From contig NZ_JAZIFX010000001.1 of NCBI RefSeq assembly GCF_036634175.1, positions 1,116,001-1,180,000 on the forward strand: a stretch of DNA of 64,000 nt, read 5' to 3'. Positions 43,885 through 52,231 of the stretch are shown in pieces. Within the stretch, counting starts at the first letter, position 1. Every line of letters begins with the position of its first letter. Below the pieces are notes generated by a model. The model had not been told where the DNA came from. It did not search any database and worked only from the letters and a program-made list of their open reading frames with translations. The DNA is from Streptomyces sp. P9-A2 (GTDB lineage Bacteria; Actinomycetota; Actinomycetes; Streptomycetales; Streptomycetaceae). The position numbers and the translations under genes are program-made.

Positions 43885-45129
43885 ATGCCGTCCCCCACCG
43901 CCACCGCCCCCTGCGGGCGCTCGTGGTACCCGGCGGCGCCGCGCTCGGTGCCGGACTGCGCGCCGGCGCAGGCACCTCGACCGCCGCGGCGGCCCCGGCT
44001 CAGGAGGCCGCCGCAGGTTCCAAGGTCATCGGGCACTTCACCGAATGGGGCACCTACGACCGCGCGTACCACGTCAAGAACATCGAGACCTCGGGCTCCG
44101 CGGACAAGCTCACGCACATCGACTACGCCTTCGGCAACGTCACCGGCGGCAAGCGCGCGATGGGCGACACCTACGCGGCCACCGAGCGGGCCCACACCGC
44201 CGCCGAGTCCGTCGACGGCGTGGCGGACACCTGGGACCAGCCGCCGCGCGGCACCTTCCACCGGCTGCGCGAGCTGAAGCGGAAGCACCCCGATCCGAAG
44301 GTGCTGCGGTCGTTCGGCGGCTGGACCTGGTCCGGCGGCTTCGGCGAGGCCGCGAAGGACCCGGCCGCGTTCACCCGGCCGCGTTCGCCCGGTCCCGCTA
44401 CGACCTGGTCGAGAACTCGAAGTGGGCCGACGTCTTCGACGGCATCGACATCGATGGGGAGTACCCGAACGCCTGCGGCGCCACCTGTGACACCAGCGGC
44501 CGGGAGTCCTTCACGGACCTGATGTCCGCGCTGCGCGCCACGTTCGGCTCCGGCGACCTGGTCACCGCGGCGATCACCGCCGACGCCACGGACGGCGGCA
44601 GGACCGACGCGGCGGACTACGCCGGCGCCGCCGGGTACCTCGACTGGTACAACCCGAGGACGTACGACTTCTTCGGCGCCTGGGACGCCGCCGGTCCACC
44701 GCCCCGCACTCGCCGCTGACCGCCTACGACGGCATCCCGAAGGCCGGCACGCACACCGCGACGACCATCGCGAAGCTCAAGGGCCTCGGCGTCCCGGCCT
44801 CCGAGCTATTGCTCTGCATCGGCTTCTACGGGCGCGGCTGGGCGGGCGTCACGCACTCCGAGCCCGGTGGCACCGCGACCGGTCCGGCGACGGGTACGTA
44901 CGAGCCCGGCATCGACGACTACAAGGTGCTCAAGGAGAAGTGCCCGGCGACCGGCACGGTGGGCGGTACCGCCTACGCCAGGTGCGGCAAGGACTGGTGG
45001 AGTTACGACACCCCGGCCACCGTCGCGAGCAAGATGGACCGCAAGGAGCAGCAGGGTCTCGCCGACACGTTCTTCTGGGAACTGAGCGGCGACACCGCGA
45101 ACGGTGAACTGATCGGCGCGATCAGGTAA
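43885..45129 (+). pseudogene. chiD: Frameshifted GH18 chitinase (ChiD-like)
   Basis: The remains of a secreted GH18 chitinase. Pieces in different frames are collinear with the family: SKVIGHFTEWGTYDR, HIDYAFGNV, VLRSFGGWTWSGGF, VFDGIDIDGEYPNACG, then FYGRGWAGV near the end. Three breaks are seen: about 43895 (a C-run one base short after the ATG), 44359-44386 (a 14-bp tandem duplication) and about 44694 (one C missing). Removing one 14-bp copy restores the second frame exactly. The catalytic DxxDxDxE motif keeps its Glu, but the usual Trp is Gly. The promoter, ribosome site and terminator are intact. Sequencing error may explain the 1-bp breaks but not the duplication. Confidence 0.85.
44359..44386. 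repeat. 14-bp tandem duplication in the chitinase gene
   Basis: ACCCGGCCGCGTTC occurs twice head to tail. With one copy the frame reads DPAAFARSRYDLVE across the join, so the duplication is the cause of the frameshift. Confidence 0.92.
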
Positions 45130-45132
45130 CCG

Positions 45133-45194
45133 CGGGCGGGCGTGCCGGGGGCGAAGGTTCCGCGGAGGGCCTCCGCCCCCGGCACGCCCGCCCG
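45133..45194. terminator. Strong hairpin terminator after the chitinase remnant
   Basis: Arms of about 20 bp, CGGGCGGGCGTGCC... and its complement, with a 20-nt loop. It lies between the chitinase remnant and the convergent TetR gene. Confidence 0.88.
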
Positions 45195-45199
45195 TCGTG

Positions 45200-45889
45200 T
45201 CAGACGTCGCGCCGGGCGGGCTCCGGGGCCGGGTGCGTGGGGTCCAGTTCCTCGATGGCGCGCATGGCTCCACCGAGCGTCTTCACCAGCAGCTCGCACA
45301 TGGTCTCGCGGGGCAGCCCGGGGCGGTCGATCCAGTCGAGGGTGGCACCCTCGACGCTGCAGACCCAGGAGAGCAGGCCCATCCGTGCCACGGGTGTGAT
45401 GTCCGCGGTTCCGTACGCGCCCTCGGCGATGGTCTCGACGATCGCCTCGCGCACCCCGTCCCGGACGGCGTGCACCTCGGTGTCGAAGCCGACGCCGCCG
45501 CTGACGATCGTGCGGTACGCGGCCTGGTTGTGCTCGGCGTAGCGCAGGTAGCTGTCGACGGTGCGGTGCACCCGCTGGGCGGGCGGCAGTTCGACACCGC
45601 CCGCGGCGAAGGCGACCAGGCCGGCGACCGAGTCCTGGATGATGGCGAGGTAGTAGCCCCGCTTGGAGTGGAAATAGTAGTAGATCAGCCCCTTGGCAAC
45701 ATGCGCCTGGCGCGCGATGTCGTCCATGGAGAGCGCGTCGTACGACGTGTCGGCGAACAGTTTCCGGCCGATGCCGATGAGTTCGGCACGACGTGCCAGC
45801 GAACGCTCGGTGCTGCGCGCTCCGGGGCGCACGGCGGATTGCTGACTGATATTCAATCCTGACCTGGCTTCCTGCGAAGGGCGGGACAT
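45200..45889 (-). CDS. TetR family transcription regulator
   Basis: A 229-residue TetR-type repressor. The N-terminal helix-turn-helix is intact (ELIGIGRKLFAD...LSMDDIARQAHVAKGLIYYYFHSKRG), and the C-terminal ligand domain has the usual helical pattern. ATG 45889 is the start shown by length, but its ribosome site is weak. It converges on the chitinase remnant and follows the two small proteins at 45939-46186 on the same strand. Target unknown. Confidence 0.9.
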   Translation of the reverse strand: MSRPSQEARSGLNISQQSAVRPGARSTERSLARRAELIGIGRKLFADTSYDALSMDDIARQAHVAKGLIYYYFHSKRGYYLAIIQDSVAGLVAFAAGGVELPPAQRVHRTVDSYLRYAEHNQAAYRTIVSGGVGFDTEVHAVRDGVREAIVETIAEGAYGTADITPVARMGLLSWVCSVEGATLDWIDRPGLPRETMCELLVKTLGGAMRAIEELDPTHPAPEPARRDV

Positions 45890-45938
45890 CCGCAGTATGG
45901 CAGGTCGGCCCTCGCGGCAGGCCGGAGCGGTCCGGAGG

Positions 45939-46094
45939 TCAGAGAAGTCCGAGCTGCGTCACGAACATCGCGACGACCATGACGAGGGTCCATCCCATGA
46001 TGTGCTCGAGGATCTTCGGGCCGTCCTCCCGGGGGCCGCCGGTGCGGACACCGGGGACGGCGGCGGCGGGGGCGGTGGCTGCGTTCGCGGTCAT
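45939..46094 (-). CDS. 51-residue membrane protein (SCO1431-type)
   Basis: A 51-residue protein: an Ala/Pro/Gly-rich start, then KILEHIMGWTLVMVVAMFVT, a single membrane helix. I recognise it as the small membrane protein named after SCO1431 in Streptomyces annotation (recollection). Its ATG overlaps the TGA of the upstream 31-codon frame (ATGA), so it is coupled to it. It is too short for most gene finders. Function unknown. Confidence 0.72.
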   Translation of the reverse strand: MTANAATAPAAAVPGVRTGGPREDGPKILEHIMGWTLVMVVAMFVTQLGLL

Positions 46095-46186
46095 GGCTTC
46101 TCGCTGGTCTCGGGGACCGTGGACTCCCCCACGGCGCTGTCCACCTTGCCACCGCGAGCGGCTTTTGCGGCCGAGAGCTTGGTCAC
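46091..46186 (-). CDS. Possible 31-residue coupled upstream protein
   Basis: A 31-codon frame from GTG 46186 (VTKLSAAKAARGGKVDS...) ends on the ATG of the 51-residue membrane protein gene. It is polar and lacks a membrane helix. Good third-position GC and the 4-bp ATGA overlap support it, but a convincing ribosome site is missing. It could be translated to couple the next gene. Confidence 0.4.
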   Translation of the reverse strand: MTKLSAAKAARGGKVDSAVGESTVPETSEKP

Positions 46187-46280
46187 ACGGTACGCGTCAG
46201 GGGTGCGGCGGACCCTCCGACGGCCGTCGGACGATCGGTGGGAGCCCGCCGCACGGTGGGAGCCCGCCGCACGGACTGGT

Positions 46281-47666
46281 TCAGCGCACGCCGACGGCCG
46301 CGAGCGCCCTGCGCATGCGCGGGGTGGGGCGCGCGGGGAAGAAGAGGTAGCAGACTCCGCCGGTGCCGGAGGCGATCTTGCCGGAGGCGTTGTACCGCTT
46401 GGTCCTGAGCCAGATGTTCTCCCATTCGCGACGCCGGTAGACGCGCCGGACGGACTCGTTGTCCGGGGAGGCGGGGTCGTTGGCGATGACGTCGCCGTCG
46501 GGCGTGAAGCCGATCACGGTCATCAGGTGTCCGGCGGTACCGTATCCCGCTCCGGTCAGCTCCTCCTCGAGGAAGGACTGGGACGTGATGGCCGGGATGC
46601 CCGCCGCGATCAGCTTCTCCAGGTCGGTCAGCGAACCGAGCCGGGTGACGACGCCCTGAAGGCCCTCGAAGGTGGCGGCGTAGGCGGCGTTGAACGGCCA
46701 GTTGCCGCAGCCCTCGTACTGGTGGTCGTAGGTGTGGCGGGCCGCGTGGCACACCTGCGGGTCGGCGTAGGACGGGTCGACCCAGGCCAGCTGTTCCCCG
46801 GTGAGCCGGCCGCCCCAGTACTCGATGATCATCTGTGAGGAGGTCGGGCTGCACCAGGCCTCGCCGCCGTTGTCGTACTCCGGGTACTGACCTTTGTGGA
46901 TCTCCTGCGAGTAGCGCGGGACGATCAGTTCCCGGGCCGCGCCGGGCGGGGACGCCGGGACGGTGAAGCGGTCGGGCACGTCGGAGCCCATCGCGCCGAT
47001 CCGCCACACGGTAGGGGTGAGTTTCGTGCCGGGACGGCGGTGAAGGGTCAGCCGCAGCCGGTACGAGACCAGGCGCAGGCCCGAGGCCGCGTCGTCGACG
47101 GCGAGGGTGTCGGTCCAGACCGTGCTCCGGCCGTCGCTCTGGTCGTCCACCGAGGTGCGAAGGATGTCCTGGTCGCCGGCCGCCCAACGGCCCATCACGT
47201 ACCAGGGTGTGCCGGTGCCGTCCGTGTACGTGCCCTGCAACTCGGCCTGGATCCAGGTGCCGTCGGGGGTGCGCGCGTTCCAGGAGACGATGGCCTCCGT
47301 CGCCGGCACGGTGAGCCGGTGGACGGGCGAGGTCCAGGTCGCGTACTCCCAGGCGGCGGTGCGGCCGGTGTGCGGATCGGTGGAGGCGGTGGTGCCGGCC
47401 GCCTTCGCGATCACCAGGCCGGGGCGGACGCCCGCGACGGCACGGGTGCCCTCGGCGCGGCCGGTGCGCCAGTCGCCGTACGAGGTCCAGGCCCGGTTGT
47501 CGACGCGGCGGGCCGCGGCCGCTTCGGGGTCCGCGGAGCCGCCCGCCGAGCCGGCGGACCGGCCGGTCATGGCGTGGGCGGACGCCGGGCCCGCGCTCGA
47601 CGCGACGGCGGTGACGACCGCCGCGGCCAGGAGGCTTCTGCGGGACGGCTGTTCGGCTCTGCTCAT
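46281..47666 (-). CDS. Exported C39-like peptidase
   Basis: A 461-residue secreted protein with a twin-arginine-like start (SRRSLLAAAVVTAVASSAGPASAHA). A beta-rich domain occupies about 50-235. From about 240 a C39-type papain-fold domain follows: VPRYSQEIHKGQYPEYDNGGEAWCSPTS carries the catalytic Cys. The His is in GHLMTVIGF and the Asp/Asn in NDPASPDN. C39-like exported proteins in Streptomyces may act on cell-wall peptides; no partner is evident. ATG 47666 has a G-run upstream; the frame continues to 47894 through the octamer array, which is an artefact. Confidence 0.85.
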   Translation of the reverse strand: MSRAEQPSRRSLLAAAVVTAVASSAGPASAHAMTGRSAGSAGGSADPEAAAARRVDNRAWTSYGDWRTGRAEGTRAVAGVRPGLVIAKAAGTTASTDPHTGRTAAWEYATWTSPVHRLTVPATEAIVSWNARTPDGTWIQAELQGTYTDGTGTPWYVMGRWAAGDQDILRTSVDDQSDGRSTVWTDTLAVDDAASGLRLVSYRLRLTLHRRPGTKLTPTVWRIGAMGSDVPDRFTVPASPPGAARELIVPRYSQEIHKGQYPEYDNGGEAWCSPTSSQMIIEYWGGRLTGEQLAWVDPSYADPQVCHAARHTYDHQYEGCGNWPFNAAYAATFEGLQGVVTRLGSLTDLEKLIAAGIPAITSQSFLEEELTGAGYGTAGHLMTVIGFTPDGDVIANDPASPDNESVRRVYRRREWENIWLRTKRYNASGKIASGTGGVCYLFFPARPTPRMRRALAAVGVR

Positions 47667-47821
47667 GGGTGAAGAACCCCCCAGGTGTCGGAGTCGGACT
47701 CGGCCTCGCTCCACCGGGTGGAGCGACGCCCGCCCACTATGGACGCACCGGGCGGGCCCCGCCAGCACCCGGGCCGTGCCGCGCCGACCGCCACCGGACT
47801 CGACCAATGGCACGCGCGGCG

Positions 47822-47885
47822 GCGGTTCGGCGGTTCGGCGGTTCGGCGGTTCGGCGGTTCGGCGGTTCGGCGGTTCGGCGGTTCG
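47822..47885. repeat. Octamer array GCGGTTCG x8
   Basis: Eight perfect head-to-tail copies of GCGGTTCG, followed by one degenerate copy (GCGGTTCA). It lies between the divergent C39-like and kinase genes. Confidence 0.97.
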
Positions 47886-48029
47886 GCGGTTCAACGGATC
47901 AGCGGTTCGGCGGGGCCATCGGCCCGTCGGCCGTGCGGATCGTTCCGGGAGGGCGGGCAGGTCCTAGAGTGGGGCTCCGTCACCGTCTCTCCCCACCCCG
48001 TCCCGTCCCGTCTCACCCCGGAACCAGTC

Positions 48030-48650
48030 ATGCACGATCTCGTCTCCCGCATTCACCGGCTCGCCCCCTCCTGCGGACCGGTCCGGCTGGTCGGTGTCGA
48101 CGGACACGCCGGCTCCGGGAAGTCCACGTTCGCCGGGCGGCTGGCCGACGCGCTGGGCGGCGCTCCCGTACTGCGGCTCGACGACATCGCCAGCCACGAG
48201 GAGCTGTTCGGCTGGACCGGTCGGCTGCTGAGCCAGGTGATCGGTCCACTCGGTCGCGGCGATCAGGCGTCCTACACCCCTTACGACTGGCGGGCCCGCG
48301 CCTTCGGACCGCCGCGCCCGCTGCCGCCCGCCCCGGTGGTCGTCGTCGAGGGTGTCGGCGCGGGGCGACGGGCGCTGCGGCCGTATCTGGCGCTGCTGCT
48401 GTGGATGGATCTGCCCCCGGAGGAATCCTGGTCGCGGGGGCGAGCGCGGGACGGGGAGGAACAGCGGGGCTTCTGGGACGGCTGGGTCGGGGCGGAGCGG
48501 CGGCACTTCGCCGACGACCCGTCACGTCCCTTCGCACACCGGCTGGTTCGGGAGCGCGGGACGGGATACGAGGTGCTTTCCGGGCCTGCCGGGGCCGCTG
48601 ATCCGAACCCGCCCCTCACGCACGGTGACGAGTCGTCCGCAGTGTGTTGA
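48030..48650 (+). CDS. P-loop nucleoside/uridine kinase-like protein
   Basis: A 206-residue P-loop kinase. Walker A GVDGHAGSGKSTFA near residue 23 is followed by LRLDDIAS, then YTPYDWRARAF and VVVVEGVGAGRRALRPYL, the uridine-kinase-like pattern. The lid-like RGRARDGEEQRGFWDGW is consistent. ATG 48030 is used; the ribosome site is weak. Substrate unknown: nucleoside or a small alcohol. It is divergent from the C39-like gene. Confidence 0.83.
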   Translation: MHDLVSRIHRLAPSCGPVRLVGVDGHAGSGKSTFAGRLADALGGAPVLRLDDIASHEELFGWTGRLLSQVIGPLGRGDQASYTPYDWRARAFGPPRPLPPAPVVVVEGVGAGRRALRPYLALLLWMDLPPEESWSRGRARDGEEQRGFWDGWVGAERRHFADDPSRPFAHRLVRERGTGYEVLSGPAGAADPNPPLTHGDESSAVC

Positions 48651-48700
48651 ATTCGTGAAGACCCCCTCCCGGGCAAGTCGCCGGAGTGCTCCAACTCCGC

Positions 48701-48730
48701 TTGACCGTGGGGCCGTACAGGTCTTACGTT
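48701..48730 (+). promoter_or_regulatory. Strong promoter of the small RNA candidate
   Basis: TTGACC and TACGTT are 18 bp apart, a good match to the principal sigma factor consensus. Confidence 0.75.
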
Positions 48731-48736
48731 CTCAAT

Positions 48737-48802
48737 GTGCGGCCATTCGGAGCCGCCCGCAGACGCGAAGCCCCCGGTTGTTCCCCCGTGATCGGGGGCT
48801 TC
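48737..48802 (+). ncRNA. Small RNA candidate with terminator hairpin
   Basis: A transcript of about 66-75 nt from the promoter at 48701 would contain a hairpin GCGGC-N8-GCCGC and end with a perfect 10-bp terminator stem GAAGCCCCCG/CGGGGGCTTC (48767-48802). No coding frame is needed to explain it. I recall a verified S. coelicolor small RNA, scr1434, in this gap; identity is unconfirmed. Confidence 0.68.
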
Positions 48803-49080
48803 GTTCTGCCTCCTCCGCCCTTTTCGAACGCCGAGCGGCATATGACGATCACCCTCGGTCACAGCGCGGTGCGGACGTCCTCCTCCCCCTGTCGTCCCGC
48901 TGCGGGTACGGCCCTCTACGGAGGTCGCGGCGCCGCAGGTACGATGCCTTCGGTGCGACCTGCGGACGCCGCTTCGCGCACCGTGCAACTCCGGTCCGCG
49001 GCACAGCGGTTCGCTCCAGGGCAACCGGCGGGCGAGGGCCGGTGGGGTATACCGACGGGGCACGGTTTGTGGGGGACGTG

Positions 49081-50949
49081 ATGGACTTCGGCACGCAGGG
49101 ACCCCAGGCCCCTGCCGACCTCGCCTGGCTGCGGGGTGTGGACGCCTACACGATGGGCGCCTATCCACAGGCCGAGGAGGAGTTCCGGGCCGCGGTGCGG
49201 ATCGACCCGGGGATGGCGGACGGCTGGCTCGGCCTGCACGCGCTGCGCGTCGACACGACGGCCTCGCTGCTGCGGATGTTCCGGCACCGGGACCGCTTCG
49301 GCGAACAACGTGCCCGGCACCGCCGCACCATCAACTCCTGGTACTGGCTCGGGTGGTGGGTGCAGCCGGTGCTGGAGAGCCCGCGCGATCTGCTGCTCGC
49401 GCACGCCTCCCACTGGCTGGACGGCCGCCATGTCCCCGAGCTGGACCGCGCCCTTGCCGGGCTCCCTCCGGTGGACACCGACCCGCAGGTCCGCTTCCTG
49501 CACGCCTGCCGCGCCTATCTGGTCAAGGACTGGGAGCAGCTGGTCCGGCACACCGACCCACTGCACGGTGATCCGCTGCTCGGGATCGAGACGGGTCTGT
49601 TCGGCGGGATGGCCCGGGTGCGTCTGGAGATGTACGGGCAGGCCGAACCGCTGCTGTCGGCGGCCCTGATGCGCTGCCGCAGCGAGCAGCCGCAACGCAA
49701 GGAGCTGCGCTACTGGCTGGCGCGCGCCCACGAGGGCACCGGTCGCAGCGCCGCCGCGCTCCCCCTGTACCGGGCCGTGCACCGGGTCGACCCCGCGTTC
49801 ATGGACACGTCGGCCCGGCTCGCCGCCATCTCCGAGGGGGACGGCTACGACGACCCGGCCGACCTCGGCCCGGTCACGCTCGGCGGTGCGGGCGGGGACC
49901 TGCTGGACGGCCCGGACACCCTCGACCCGCTGTTCGACACCGAGGGCCGTGATCTGATGCTGTCCGAGCAGGAGCCGCCCGCGCCCGTGCCGCCGGTCAC
50001 GGGCCCCTCGGTACGTGCGAGGACGGGCGACCCGGTGATGCCGCTGCCGACCGGCCCCACCGATCCCGCCCTACTGGAGGAAGCGCTCGCCGAGCTGGAG
50101 CGCATGGTCGGCCTGGAACCGGTGAAGCGCCAGGTCAAAGCATTGTCGGCGCAGCTGAACATGGCGCGGCTGCGGGCCGGGCAGGGGCTGCCGGTGCAGC
50201 CGCCGAAACGGCACTTCGTCTTCTCCGGGCCGTCCGGCACCGGCAAGACCACGGTGGCCCGCATCCTGGGCCGGGTCTTCTACGCCCTCGGGCTGCTCGG
50301 CGGCGACCATCTTGTGGAGGCCCAGCGGGCCGATCTGGTCGGCGAGTATCTGGGCCAGACTGCGGTGAAGGCCAACGAACTGATCGACTCCGCGCTCGGC
50401 GGGGTCCTCTTCGTCGACGAGGCCTACGCGCTCTCCAACTCCGGCTACGGCAAGGGCGACGCGTACGGCGACGAGGCGCTCCAGGTACTGCTGAAGCGGG
50501 CCGAGGACAACCGCGACCATCTGGTGGTCATACTGGCCGGCTATCCGGAGGGCATGGACCGTCTCCTGGGTGCCAACCCCGGTCTGTCCTCCCGTTTCAC
50601 CACCCGCGTCGATTTCCCCTCCTACCGGCCCCTCGAACTCACCTCGATCGGCGAGGTACTGGCCGCCGAGAACGGCGACGTGTGGGACGAGGAGGCGCTG
50701 GACGAACTGCGGTCCATCGCCGGGCACGTGGTGGACCAGGGGTGGATCGACGAGCTGGGCAACGGGCGCTTCCTGCGGACCTTGTACGAGAAGAGCTGCG
50801 CGTACCGGGATCTGCGGCTGTCGGCGTATCCGGCGTATCCGGGCACGCTGACCCGGGAGGACCTGGCGACGCTGCGGCTGCCGGATCTGATGCAGGCGTA
50901 CGGGGAGGTGCTGTCCGGGCGGAGGCCGCAGGACCCTCCGGCGGCATGA
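49081..50949 (+). CDS. EccA/CbxX-type AAA ATPase with N-terminal TPR-like domain
   Basis: A 622-residue AAA ATPase. The N-terminal 290 residues are TPR-like helical repeats (TMGAYPQAEEEFRAAVRIDP). The AAA domain has Walker A FSGPSGTGKTTVARI near residue 383, Walker B VLFVDEAYAL near 440 and an Arg-finger region GLSSRFTTRVDFP. The domain order matches EccA of type VII secretion. There are no ESX membrane or substrate genes next to it. ATG 49081 follows GGGGG at 5 bases. Confidence 0.88.
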   Translation: MDFGTQGPQAPADLAWLRGVDAYTMGAYPQAEEEFRAAVRIDPGMADGWLGLHALRVDTTASLLRMFRHRDRFGEQRARHRRTINSWYWLGWWVQPVLESPRDLLLAHASHWLDGRHVPELDRALAGLPPVDTDPQVRFLHACRAYLVKDWEQLVRHTDPLHGDPLLGIETGLFGGMARVRLEMYGQAEPLLSAALMRCRSEQPQRKELRYWLARAHEGTGRSAAALPLYRAVHRVDPAFMDTSARLAAISEGDGYDDPADLGPVTLGGAGGDLLDGPDTLDPLFDTEGRDLMLSEQEPPAPVPPVTGPSVRARTGDPVMPLPTGPTDPALLEEALAELERMVGLEPVKRQVKALSAQLNMARLRAGQGLPVQPPKRHFVFSGPSGTGKTTVARILGRVFYALGLLGGDHLVEAQRADLVGEYLGQTAVKANELIDSALGGVLFVDEAYALSNSGYGKGDAYGDEALQVLLKRAEDNRDHLVVILAGYPEGMDRLLGANPGLSSRFTTRVDFPSYRPLELTSIGEVLAAENGDVWDEEALDELRSIAGHVVDQGWIDELGNGRFLRTLYEKSCAYRDLRLSAYPAYPGTLTREDLATLRLPDLMQAYGEVLSGRRPQDPPAA

Positions 50950-51034
50950 GACCGACGGGTCCCCGCGGCTCCTGCCCGGCGCACCCGCCGGTGCGCACTG
51001 TGGCACTTGCTCCCGGAGCACCGCGCCCCTGACG

Positions 51035-52231
51035 TCAGCCGGTGAGCACTCCCTTCCGGGCACTGCTCCCGGGTTCGGTCACCCCGGCAGCTGCCCCCGT
51101 GCCGGACAGCGTTCCGCCGGCCGGCGCCGATCCGGTGCCGGGACGCGTTCCGAGGTCCGGCCTCGAACCGGTGCCGGGCCGCGTCACGCCGTTCGCCCGC
51201 GTGCCCGGTCTCTCGCGGTGCGCCGGGTCCCGGACCTCGCCCACCAGCAGTTCCAGAACGTCCTCCAGGGCCACCAGGCCCCGTATCCGGCCGGACCCGT
51301 CGATCACCTGGGCAAGGTGGGTGGCGGCGCGGCGCATCACGGTGAGGGCGTCGCCGAGCGGGACGTCGGTCCCCAGGGCCGGCATGCGCCGCCAGAGCTG
51401 CTGCGGCACCGCCCGGTCGGGCTCCTCCAGGTCGAGTACGTCCTTGACGTGCAGGTAGCCCATGAAGGCGCCGTCGGGTGCGGCGACCGGGAACCGGGAG
51501 TACCCGGTGCGGGCGGTGAGTTCCACGATCCGGGCCGGGGTGGCCTCGGGGCCGACCGTCACCAGTGACTCGCGGGGCAGCAGTACGTCCGTCACTGGGC
51601 GGGAGCCCAGCTCCAGGGCGTCCTCCAGACGCTCTGTCTCCTCGGGGTCGAGGAGGCCCGCCTGGCCGGCGTCCTCGACGAGCCGGTTGAGCTGCTCGCT
51701 GGTGAAGACGGCCTCGATCTCGTCCTTCGGTTCGACGCGGAAGGCCCGCAGGACGGTCCGGGCGCAGGCGCCGAGGGCGACCGTGACGGGTCTGCACAGG
51801 CGGGCGAACCAGACCAGTCCGGGGCTCAGCCACAGCGCGGCCTTCTCGGGGGCCGCCATCGCGAGGTTCTTCGGAACCATCTCGCCGATGACGAGGTGGA
51901 AGAAGACCACGACGGCGAGCGCGATGACGTAACCGAGCGGATGAACCATGCTGTGCGGCAGACTCATCCATCCGAAGACCGGCTCCAACAGACGGGCGAC
52001 CGTCGGTTCGGCGACCGCACCGAGGGTCAGCGAGCAGACGGTGATGCCGAACTGGGCCGCCGCCATCATCTGTGGCAGATGCTCGAGCCCGTGGAGAACC
52101 TGGCGGGCCCGTGCGGTGCCGAGCGGTTCGATCTGGCTGCGGCGCACGGAGACCAGCGCGAACTCGGCACCCACGAAGAAGCCGTTGGCGAGGACGAGCA
52201 GCGCGGCGAACAGGAGGTGCAGCAGATTCAT
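51035..52231 (-). CDS. CNNM/CBS-domain membrane protein (HlyC/CorC family), short C-terminus
   Basis: A 398-residue membrane protein with an N-terminal CNNM/DUF21 domain (three membrane segments, starting LLFAALLVLANGFFVGAEFALV). Two CBS domains follow (LPRESLVTVGPEATPARIVEL and HLAQVIDGSGRIRGLVALEDVLE). The CorC/HlyC C-terminal domain is missing; instead the last 55 residues are Gly/Thr/Pro-rich. It overlaps the upstream paralogue by 4 bp (ATGA). Likely divalent-cation transport. Confidence 0.87.
   Translation of the reverse strand: MNLLHLLFAALLVLANGFFVGAEFALVSVRRSQIEPLGTARARQVLHGLEHLPQMMAAAQFGITVCSLTLGAVAEPTVARLLEPVFGWMSLPHSMVHPLGYVIALAVVVFFHLVIGEMVPKNLAMAAPEKAALWLSPGLVWFARLCRPVTVALGACARTVLRAFRVEPKDEIEAVFTSEQLNRLVEDAGQAGLLDPEETERLEDALELGSRPVTDVLLPRESLVTVGPEATPARIVELTARTGYSRFPVAAPDGAFMGYLHVKDVLDLEEPDRAVPQQLWRRMPALGTDVPLGDALTVMRRAATHLAQVIDGSGRIRGLVALEDVLELLVGEVRDPAHRERPGTRANGVTRPGTGSRPDLGTRPGTGSAPAGGTLSGTGAAAGVTEPGSSARKGVLTG

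Noticed and set aside
47822..47885. CRISPR-like array
   Set aside because: Units are 8 bp, contiguous and without spacers, so it is a simple tandem repeat.
48737..48802. 6C RNA family
   Set aside because: Only a run of five C appears in one loop and the two-hairpin C-rich layout is not clear.
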